This document shows, one piece after another, positions 6,206-16,525 of a DNA stretch of 22,310 nucleotides. The notes under the pieces are model-generated. The model did no database searches. It had not been told where the DNA came from and was given only the letters and a program-made list of their open reading frames with translations. Both the position numbers and the translations under genes were made by a program. The DNA lies in assembly GCA_002421825.1 (NCBI GenBank), contig DISR01000055.1, forward strand, positions 1-22,310, written 5' to 3'. The first letter of the stretch is position 1, and each line of letters starts with the position of its first letter. The stretch is from Thiobacillus sp. UBA6205 (GTDB lineage Bacteria > Pseudomonadota > Gammaproteobacteria > Burkholderiales > Thiobacillaceae).

Positions 6206-8050
6206 ATGAGCCTGTTCTCTTCCCGAAAAACCAAGTTCGTCGATGCCGACATCCTCGTCATCGGCGGCGGCTTCGGCGGCTGCGGGGCTGCTTACGAATC
6301 CCGCTTCTGGGGGCGCGACCTCAAGATCGTGCTGGTCGAAAAGGCCAACATCGAACGCAGCGGCGCCGTCGCCCACGGCCTGTCGGCGATCAACTGCTAC
6401 ATGGGCATGCGCTGGGGCGAGAACCAGCCAGACGACTTCGTGCGCTACGCGCGCGGCGACCTCATGGGCCTGGTGCGCGAGGACCTGATTTTCGACATCG
6501 CGCGCCACGTCGATTCCACGGTGCACAAGTTCGAGGAGTGGGGCCTGCCCATCATGCTCAACCCCGAGACCGGCCATTACCAGCGCGAAGGCAAATGGCA
6601 GATCATGATCCACGGCGAGAGCTACAAGCCCATCATCGCCGAGGCCGCGCGCAAGTCGGCGAGCGAGGTCTACAACCGCATCATGGTCACGCACCTGCTG
6701 ATGGACAAGACCAAACCCAACCGCGTTGCCGGCGCCATCGGCTTCAGCGTGCGCGACGGCCACTGCTACGTGTTCCGCGCCAAGGCGGTCATCGTCGCCG
6801 CCGGCGGCGCCTCGCACATCTTCCGTCCGCGCTCGATCGGCGAGGGCACCGGCCGCACCTGGTACGCGCCGTGGAGCAGCGCCTCGGCCTACGGCCTGGT
6901 GCTGCAGGCGGGCGCCAAAATGATCCAGATGGAGAACCGCATCGTGCTCGCCCGCTTCAAGGACGGTTACGGCCCGGTCGGCGCCTGGTTCCTGCTGCTC
7001 AAGGCCTTTGCCACCAACGCCTACGGCGAGAAATACGAGGCCGCCCGCCTGGAAGAGATCAAGGCACTGGTCGGCAAGTACGCCGAGACCGTGCCCATGC
7101 CCACCTGCCTGCGCAACCACGCCATGCTGGAGGAGATCAAGGCCGGCCGCGGCCCCATCTACATGCATACCCAGGAAGTGCTCGACAGCCGCGAAAAGGA
7201 GGAGATCGGCTGGGAGGATTTTCTCGACATGACCGTCGGCCAGGCCGTGGTCTGGGCCTCGCAGAACATCGACCCGAAAGAAAAACCCTCGGAGCTCATC
7301 ACCTCCGAACCCTACGTCATGGGCTCGCACGCCACCTGTTCCGGCGCCTGGGCCAGCGGCCCGGAGGACTGCGCGCCTTCCGACTACCAGTGGGGCTACA
7401 ACCGCATGACCACGGTGGAAGGCCTGTTCGGCGCCGGCGACACCATCGGCGGCTCGGCGCACAAGTTCTCCTCCGGCTCGTTTACCGAAGGCCGCATCGC
7501 CGGCAAGGCGGCGGTCAAATACGTCACGGACATGGGCGCGAATACGCCGCAGCTGGACGAGGCGCAGGTCAAACAGCTCGAACAAACCATCTTCAAGCCG
7601 CGCGAGAACTTTGATGTGGGCCGCAACGAAATCGTCGCCGGCAGCGTGGCGCCGAGCTACCTCTCGCCGCTGCAAGGCCTGCAGCGTCTGGAAAAGCTCA
7701 TGGACGAATACGTCGGCGGCATCAGCACCTTCTACATGACCAGCGAACCCATGCTCCAGCGCGGCCTGGAACTCATGACCATGCTGAGGGAGGACCTCGC
7801 CCATATCGGCGCCGAGGACCTGCACCAGCTGCAACGGGCCTGGGAACTCAACCACCGGGTGTGGACTTCGGAAGCGGTGCTCCGGCACACCCTGTACCGC
7901 CAGGAAACCCGCTGGCCCGGCTACTACTATCGCGGCGATTTCCCCCGGCTGGACGATGCCGACTGGCACGTGTTCACCGCCTCGCAATATGACGCGAGCA
8001 CGGGCGAATGGCAGATGAGCAAGCTGCCCGTGCACCACATCATCGCGTAA
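6206..8050 (+). CDS. aprA: Adenylylsulfate reductase alpha subunit (FAD)
   Basis: A 614-aa flavoprotein of the fumarate reductase superfamily. It interconverts sulfite plus AMP with APS; in a sulfur oxidiser it would run towards APS. An N-terminal FAD-binding Rossmann motif is at about residues 14-30 (DADILVIGGGFGGCGAAYE). A SGAVAHGLSAINCYMGM segment, typical of AprA, follows near 52-70. Further conserved stretches are AAGGASHIFRPRS, the HATCSGAWASGPEDCAP region, and GLFGAGDTIGGSAHKFSSGS. The C-terminus is LPVHHIIA. Length and content look intact and functional. The last gene of aprMBA, it is followed by a palindromic repeat that may end the transcript. Its 3' end also exists as a diverged, inverted fragment at 4576-4745. 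Confidence 0.97.
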   Translation: MSLFSSRKTKFVDADILVIGGGFGGCGAAYESRFWGRDLKIVLVEKANIERSGAVAHGLSAINCYMGMRWGENQPDDFVRYARGDLMGLVREDLIFDIARHVDSTVHKFEEWGLPIMLNPETGHYQREGKWQIMIHGESYKPIIAEAARKSASEVYNRIMVTHLLMDKTKPNRVAGAIGFSVRDGHCYVFRAKAVIVAAGGASHIFRPRSIGEGTGRTWYAPWSSASAYGLVLQAGAKMIQMENRIVLARFKDGYGPVGAWFLLLKAFATNAYGEKYEAARLEEIKALVGKYAETVPMPTCLRNHAMLEEIKAGRGPIYMHTQEVLDSREKEEIGWEDFLDMTVGQAVVWASQNIDPKEKPSELITSEPYVMGSHATCSGAWASGPEDCAPSDYQWGYNRMTTVEGLFGAGDTIGGSAHKFSSGSFTEGRIAGKAAVKYVTDMGANTPQLDEAQVKQLEQTIFKPRENFDVGRNEIVAGSVAPSYLSPLQGLQRLEKLMDEYVGGISTFYMTSEPMLQRGLELMTMLREDLAHIGAEDLHQLQRAWELNHRVWTSEAVLRHTLYRQETRWPGYYYRGDFPRLDDADWHVFTASQYDASTGEWQMSKLPVHHIIA

Positions 8051-8100
8051 AACTGCCGGCGCCCTGCCAGCCCGGAGATCCCCGGAAAAACTCCCAAGCC

Positions 8101-8194
8101 GTCATTGCGAGGAGCGAAGCGGCGCGGCAATCCAGTCAACAAGGCCCAGCAAAAACCCAGGACTGCCACGTCGGCTCCGCCTCCTCGCAGTGAC
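8101..8194. repeat. Dispersed palindromic repeat element between convergent genes
   Basis: Imperfect inverted arms at 8101-8135 (GTCATTGCGAGGAGCGAAGC at its start) and 8159-8194 (ending CTCCTCGCAGTGAC) surround a 23-nt loop. Elements with arms of this type are widely scattered in bacterial genomes; the minus-strand translation even shows the familiar spurious PRRFAPRNDG string. It sits between the 3' ends of aprA and the rhodanese/MBL gene, where it may act as a two-way transcription stop. Only this copy is in the window. Confidence 0.75.
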
Positions 8195-8209
8195 AAGTCC
8201 AACGCCCGC

Positions 8210-9436
8210 CTACGCCGCCTCGCGCTGCGCTTCCGCATGCTGCGCCAGGGCGCAGCGATTCCGCCCGAGCTCCAGCTCGCTCGCCTTCACCTCGTCCACC
8301 TGCAACAGCCCGGTATTGACCCGGCGGATGTCGTCGTAGCTCGGCGGATGCGGCTGCAGGTTGGCCAGCACATAGGAGACGAACGCCGGTACGCCCCGGT
8401 CCAGCATGCGCAGGCCTTCATGCTGCCTGCGCAGCGCGCCGAGGATGGCGCGGTGGCAACCTTGCGCGTCCGCCTCCTGCATGTGGCCGAAGTGGCCCGG
8501 CAGCACCACGGTGCTGTCGGGCAGGCCCAGCAGCCGTTGCAGCGAATGGTAGAGCAGGGGCGCCCAGGTCTCGGCATGGCCGCCCAGGTCGGGGCGGCCG
8601 ATCGAGTGCATGAACAAGGTATCGCCGGTCAGCACATGGCGCTCGTCCGCCACCAGGTTGATCATGCCCAGGGTGTGGCCAGGCAGATGCAGCGTGCGCA
8701 CGCTCGTCTCGCCCAGCTTGAAGCGCATGTTGCCCTGCAGGTAACGGAAGAAAAACGTCGCCGGCAGCAGGTCGTCGGGATGGATGCTGTCGTAGGGATG
8801 CAGCCAGTAATCCACCCCCGCCGCCTTCGCCAGCGCCACGCCGCCGCTGATGTGGTCGGCCTGCAGATGGGTGTCGAGCACGTGGGTAATGCGCCAGCCG
8901 CGTTCTGCCGCGATGCGGCTGTAGAGATCGATGTGGCGCGCGGCATCGACCACCATGGCTTCATTGCCGCCGGCCAGCATGTAGCTCAGGCAGCCCTTGG
9001 CCGGGCGGCTGATCTGCAGGATGGTGAGGCGCGGGTTCTCTTCCACCACCCGCATTTCGTAATGCTCGCCCCAGGCCGCCATCCCGCCCTCCAGATTCAC
9101 GGCGTCAAAGCCCAGCCGCCGCAGCCCCTCGGCCACGTGGTTCGAGGTGTTGCCCTCGGCGCACACGGCCAGGATGGTTCCACTCTTGGGCAGCTTGCCC
9201 TTCAACTTTTCAGGAGCCGCGCGCGCCACCGCCGCGGCGATTTCCTCGTCCTCCGACTCCAGTTCCAGCAAATCGAAATAAGGCAGGTTCACCGTCGGGA
9301 TCAGGTGCTTGCCCTCGATCCGCCAGACCTCGAATTCATCCCGGTTGCGCACGTCCAGGATGGTAAAGCGGTCGCCCTCGTCCAGCTTGCGGTGCAGTTC
9401 CGACGGGCTCCAGACAGGCATCTTGCGCGTCGTCAT
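8210..9436 (-). CDS. Rhodanese/metallo-beta-lactamase fusion (persulfide dioxygenase type)
   Basis: A 408-aa two-domain protein. Residues 1-130 are a rhodanese domain: LDVRNRDEFEVWRIEG near 27-42 and active-site loop Cys92 in VCAEGNTS, then NLEGGMAAWGE. Residues 132-380 form an ETHE1/glyoxalase-II-like metallo-beta-lactamase domain with H190-L-Q192-A-D194-H195, H254 (HLPGHTLGM), D272 (LTGDTLFM) and a late GH (VVLPGHFGH). His190, His254 and Asp272 match the mononuclear iron ligands of ETHE1. The second histidine of HxHxDH is Gln. The likely role is oxidation of glutathione or protein persulfide to sulfite with sulfur transfer on the rhodanese domain; the domain order resembles CstB-like fusions only in part. 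GGAGGTG precedes the ATG. It is convergent with aprMBA, to which it could supply sulfite. Confidence 0.85.
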   Translation of the reverse strand: MTTRKMPVWSPSELHRKLDEGDRFTILDVRNRDEFEVWRIEGKHLIPTVNLPYFDLLELESEDEEIAAAVARAAPEKLKGKLPKSGTILAVCAEGNTSNHVAEGLRRLGFDAVNLEGGMAAWGEHYEMRVVEENPRLTILQISRPAKGCLSYMLAGGNEAMVVDAARHIDLYSRIAAERGWRITHVLDTHLQADHISGGVALAKAAGVDYWLHPYDSIHPDDLLPATFFFRYLQGNMRFKLGETSVRTLHLPGHTLGMINLVADERHVLTGDTLFMHSIGRPDLGGHAETWAPLLYHSLQRLLGLPDSTVVLPGHFGHMQEADAQGCHRAILGALRRQHEGLRMLDRGVPAFVSYVLANLQPHPPSYDDIRRVNTGLLQVDEVKASELELGRNRCALAQHAEAQREAA

Positions 9437-9640
9437 GATTCACCTCCGCATTCAAGAAGATTGATGCTGCTTTGACTTTAGTTCATTGGAATGGTGCGGG
9501 CAGAATGAGAGTGGTGGCAGTGGGGTTTTCGACTGCCTAACCAGGCAAAAATTTGTATTCTTGCGGTTGTGTTTCCATACGTTAATAAATGCACAGAAAA
9601 CAAATCGAACCTGGATTAATTCCTCTCCAGTTCTCAACAT
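9437..9640. other. AT-richer intergenic stretch upstream of the rhodanese/MBL gene
   Basis: About 200 nt with visibly lower GC than the flanking genes. It must hold the minus-strand promoter of the rhodanese/MBL gene. I see no convincing gene. The ATTAATTCCTCTCC string at 9616-9629 resembles, in inverted sense, sequence next to the 4487-4520 hairpin (GGAGAGATTAATT at 4530-4542), part of a wider similarity between these two borders. Confidence 0.4.
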
Positions 9641-9668
9641 AAAAAAGCCGTCCAACCGGGCGGATTTA
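9641..9668. terminator. Decayed hairpin beside uvrA fragment 2
   Basis: AAAAAAGCCGTCC and GGGCGGATTTATT can form an imperfect stem with one mismatch and one wobble pair. It shares AAAGCCGTCCA with the hairpin at 4487-4520 and resembles the terminator next to intact uvrA, so it is probably a degraded copy of a uvrA-side terminator. Confidence 0.4.
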
Positions 9669-9697
9669 TTGTTTCTGGTGTCGGAACAACGATGCAG

Positions 9698-9843
9698 GCG
9701 CCGCCTTCTGGGCCGAGGCCGATGCACCAGTCGGCGGTCTTGATGACGTCAAGCTTGTGCTCGATCGCCACCACGCAGTTGCCCTGGTCGGTGAGGCGAT
9801 GCAGAACTTCCGGCGGCAGATCGATGTCGGCACAGTGTGGCCC
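9698..9843 (-). pseudogene. uvrA 3'-region fragment 2 (~48 codons)
   Basis: Homologous to intact uvrA at about 11579-11724, same strand, about 89% identical by eye. It translates as EVLHRLTDQGNCVVAIEHKL, then DVIKTADW and GLGPEGG, against KVLHRLTDQGNSVVVIEHNL, DVIKTADW and DLGPEGG in the real protein. It starts at the GCC-triplet tract where fragment 1 ends, so the two fragments are complementary parts of the same uvrA end, 5.25 kb apart. A 93-codon frame (9634-9915) reads through it but has no family match beyond the fragment. The right end dissolves before the hflX-type gene. Confidence 0.85.
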
Positions 9844-9920
9844 TTTGCAGCCCAAACACCGGGGGTGTTGATATAAGCGGATAATGCCGGGTTTCGCACT
9901 TTCTACAGAAGCCACGCCGC

Positions 9921-11324
<1,404 letters not shown>

Positions 11325-11395
11325 AGGCAGGGCAGGATTGGGGGGCACGAACTGAAGGGGCAAGGCTCGGATGGGTTTTCTCCAGATGCAGCAAA

Positions 11396-11427
11396 CAAGA
11401 AGCCACCCGGACAGGTGGCTTTTTTTT
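11396..11427. terminator. Bidirectional rho-independent terminator between hflX-type gene and uvrA
   Basis: AGCCACC (11401-11407) and GGTGGCT (11414-11420) form a 7-bp stem, extended by A-T pairs, with a CGGACA loop and a run of eight T (11420-11427). On the plus strand it ends the GTPase transcript 76 nt after its stop; on the minus strand the opposing AAAC-AAGA side makes it a weaker stop for uvrA. Confidence 0.85.
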
Positions 11428-11472
11428 GTTTGCTGGGTCGTCAGGCCCTGGATGGCTTGCGATGACGGACTT

Positions 11473-14298
<2,826 letters not shown>

Positions 14299-14371
14299 TT
14301 GGACGGCTTTCGACGGCTAAAGCTGCTTGGGCAACCTGTTAATATACGGCATTTCGCAGTCGAACTCTCCC
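14299..14371. promoter_or_regulatory. Divergent promoter region between uvrA and the MFS gene
   Basis: This short gap must carry both promoters. TTAATATACGGCAT (14339-14352) includes a -10-like TAATAT on the plus strand, without a good -35. No clear SOS (LexA) box of the CTGT-N8-ACAG type is visible before uvrA. Confidence 0.3.
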
Positions 14372-15748
14372 TTGGAAATCCCCGACCAACTCACATCCGC
14401 AGAAAAGCGCGCCAGCATTGGCCTGGCCTCGATTTTCGGCCTGCGCATGCTGGGCATGTTCCTGATCCTGCCGGTGTTCGCGCTCTATGCCCCCACCCTG
14501 CCCGGCGGCGACGACCACTTCATGGTCGGCATGGCGCTCGGCGCCTACGGCCTGACACAGGGCCTCTTGCAGCTGCCCTTCGGCATGCTGTCCGATCGCA
14601 TCGGCCGCAAGAAAGTGATCGTGGCCGGTCTGCTGATCTTTGCCCTGGGCAGTTTCGTCGCCGCCTTCGCCACCAGCATCTACTGGGTGGTCGTCGGCCG
14701 CGTGATCCAGGGCGCGGGCGCGATTTCCGCCGCGGTGACCGCCCTGCTGGCCGACCTCACCCGCGAAGAGCACCGTACCAAGGCCATGGCCGTGATCGGC
14801 ATGAGCATCGGCCTCACCTTTGCGCTGTCGCTGGTGTTCGGCCCGCTGCTTGACCGTGCCATCGGCGTGCCGGGCATCTTCGCGCTGACCGGGGTGCTGT
14901 CGCTGCTGGCGATCTGGGTGGTGAAGGCCTACGTGCCCGACCCGGCGAGGACGCACTTTCACGGCGATGCCGAAGCCAGTCCCGCGCGCCTCAAGGATGT
15001 GCTGAAAGACCCCCAGTTGTTGCGCCTGGATTTCGGCATTTTCGCCCTGCACGCGGCGCAGATGGCCATGTTCGTGGCGGTGCCGGTGATGCTGGTGAAA
15101 GGCGCGGGCCTGACGCCGGACCATCACTGGTGGGTATACCTGTCGGTGCTGCTGCTGTCCTTCGTTTTCATGATCCCCGCCGTCATCCTGGGCGAAAAAC
15201 GCGACAAGCTGAAGCCGGTGTTCGTCGGCGCGGTTGCGCTGATGCTGGTTGCACAACTCAGCCTGATGGTCGTGCAGCCCTCTTTGTGGGGGCTGGGCGC
15301 GGCGCTGCTCGCGTATTTCGTGGCGTTCAACGTCCTGGAAGCCAGCCTGCCCTCGCTGATTTCCCGGCTGGCCCCGGCGAGTGCCAAAGGAACGGCGATG
15401 GGGGTTTACAATACGGCACAGTCGCTGGGCTTGTTCGTCGGCGGTGCCCTGGGCGGCTGGCTGGCGCAGCACTACGGTTTCGGCGCGCTGTTCGCCTTTT
15501 GCATGGCGCTGATGACGGTCTGGCTGCTGCTGGCGCTGGGCATGCGCCCGCCGCCTGCGGTGCGCACCCGCATGTTCCGGGTGGAAGGGCTGGACGAGGT
15601 GCGAGCGGCCGCGCTGAAAAGCAGGCTGGCTGCGTTGGCAGGTGTAAGGGAAGTGGCGGTCATGGCCGACGAAGGCATGGCCGTGCTCAAAGTGGCGAAA
15701 AGCGGTTGGGACGAAACTGCCGCCATGCAACTGATCAAAGGGGAATAA
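14372..15748 (+). CDS. MFS transporter, YajR-like
   Basis: A 458-aa major facilitator with about 12 membrane helices, probably a drug/H+ antiporter; the substrate is unknown. The loop 2-3 signature is clear (SDRIGRKKV), and the first helix reads IFGLRMLGMFLILPVFALYA. After the last helix (LMTVWLLLALGM) a soluble C-terminal domain of ~60 residues follows (RMFRVEGLDEVRAAALKSRL, then REVAVMADEGMAVLKV), the ferredoxin-like module seen in YajR. I chose TTG 14372 (MEIPDQLTSAEKRAS) over TTG 14327, which would start inside the promoter region; neither has a good Shine-Dalgarno sequence. The stop codon TAA is also the left target duplication of the adjoining MITE. In betaproteobacteria this type of gene often precedes ssb, as here. 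Confidence 0.88.
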   Translation: MEIPDQLTSAEKRASIGLASIFGLRMLGMFLILPVFALYAPTLPGGDDHFMVGMALGAYGLTQGLLQLPFGMLSDRIGRKKVIVAGLLIFALGSFVAAFATSIYWVVVGRVIQGAGAISAAVTALLADLTREEHRTKAMAVIGMSIGLTFALSLVFGPLLDRAIGVPGIFALTGVLSLLAIWVVKAYVPDPARTHFHGDAEASPARLKDVLKDPQLLRLDFGIFALHAAQMAMFVAVPVMLVKGAGLTPDHHWWVYLSVLLLSFVFMIPAVILGEKRDKLKPVFVGAVALMLVAQLSLMVVQPSLWGLGAALLAYFVAFNVLEASLPSLISRLAPASAKGTAMGVYNTAQSLGLFVGGALGGWLAQHYGFGALFAFCMALMTVWLLLALGMRPPPAVRTRMFRVEGLDEVRAAALKSRLAALAGVREVAVMADEGMAVLKVAKSGWDETAAMQLIKGE

Positions 15749-16014
15749 GAGCCTATTTCAGTAAGTTTTATGCCCCGCGCTGAGGCGCTGCGGGGTGCAG
15801 TGCTAGGCGCGCGACGCGCCATTTGGTCATCCAAACAAGCGGCGCGCAACGACGCAATGCGCCCCGCAGCGCCTCAGCCCTCCGGGTTGCGCCCAAAAAG
15901 CGCGTCTGCTTTGTCGCTCGGCTCGCCAATGGTTTACCATTGGCTTCCCCTCGCTTCGCGCATCCATCGCTTTTTGGGCGCAACGCGGGGCATAAAACTT
16001 ACTGAAATAGGCTC
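15749..16014. mobile_element. MITE-like element, 266 bp, with perfect 31-bp terminal inverted repeats
   Basis: The ends (15749-15779 and 15984-16014) are perfect 31-bp inverted repeats starting GAGCCTATTTCAGTAAG. TAA flanks both sides (15746-15748 and 16015-16017), a probable 3-bp target duplication. Inside are more perfect palindromes: 16-bp arms at 15780-15795/15862-15877, 17-bp arms at 15886-15902/15968-15984, and 8-bp arms at 15925-15932/15937-15944. It encodes no transposase. A 3-bp TNA-type duplication is known for part of the IS5 family, so a related IS may move it; that is inference. It fills the whole gap between the MFS gene and ssb. Confidence 0.92.
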
Positions 16015-16018
16015 TAAA

Positions 16019-16501
16019 ATGGCATCGGTCAACAAAGTCATACTCATCGGCAATCTCGGGCGCGACCCCGAAGTACGCTACATGCCCTCGGGCGACGCGC
16101 TGGCGACGCTGAATCTCGCCACTACCGATACCTGGAAGGACAAGAGCGGCGAGAAGCAGGAACGCACCGAATGGCATCGCGTGTCGATGTTCGGCAGGCT
16201 GGCCGAAATTGCCGGCGAGTATCTGAAAAAAGGCTCGCAGGTATACATCGAAGGCCGCATCCAGACCCGCAAGTACACCGACAAGGACGGCGTGGAGAAA
16301 TATTCGACCGAGATTGTCGCCAACGAGATGAAGATGCTCGGCGGCCGCGGCGGCGCTGGCATGAGCGGCGGCACCGCCGACATGGACAGCGCACCGCGCG
16401 CGCCCAGCCGGCAGGCAGCCTCGGGCGGCGCTTCGTCCGCACCGGCCAGGGCGCCGGCGGGCGGTTCCTTCGACGACCTCGAAGACGACATCCCGTTCTG
16501 A
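16019..16501 (+). CDS. ssb: Single-stranded DNA-binding protein
   Basis: A 160-aa SSB that coats single-stranded DNA in replication, recombination and repair. An OB fold fills residues 1-110 (MASVNKVILIGNLGRDPEVR, TEWHRVSMFGRLAE, GSQVYIEGRIQTRKYTDKDG). A Gly/Ala/Pro-rich linker leads to the acidic tip DLEDDIPF that recruits partner proteins. The ATG at 16019 is chosen because MASVNKVILIGNLG is the family's usual start. It lies one base after the TAA target duplication of the MITE, so the normal Shine-Dalgarno site is gone; AATAGGCTCTAAA upstream offers none. The frame is open upstream through the MITE to 15770, so an N-terminally extended product is possible but unlikely. Confidence 0.97.
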   Translation: MASVNKVILIGNLGRDPEVRYMPSGDALATLNLATTDTWKDKSGEKQERTEWHRVSMFGRLAEIAGEYLKKGSQVYIEGRIQTRKYTDKDGVEKYSTEIVANEMKMLGGRGGAGMSGGTADMDSAPRAPSRQAASGGASSAPARAPAGGSFDDLEDDIPF

Positions 16502-16525
16502 CGGCCCGCCACTCCACTAATAAAA

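Noticed and set aside
6146..8038. 630-codon minus-strand open frame opposite aprA
   Set aside because: aprA is certain. The antisense product is Ala/Val/His-rich low-information sequence with no family features.
8101..8194. CRISPR-like or attachment-site structure between aprA and the MBL gene
   Set aside because: There is one imperfect palindrome, with no repeated spacer units and no integrase.
9634..9915. 93-codon minus-strand frame as a real small gene
   Set aside because: Its only recognisable content is the uvrA fragment, with substitutions at conserved positions and no ribosome site.
14299..14371. LexA/SOS box before uvrA
   Set aside because: No CTGT-N8-ACAG match could be found by reading the gap.
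14339..15730. 463-codon minus-strand frame opposite the MFS gene
   Set aside because: Gln/His/Arg-rich antisense translation of a membrane protein, with no domain.
15770..16018. N-terminal extension of SSB through the MITE
   Set aside because: The frame is open, but SSB proteins begin at MASVNKVILIGNLG and the extension is transposon sequence. Kept only as a remark.
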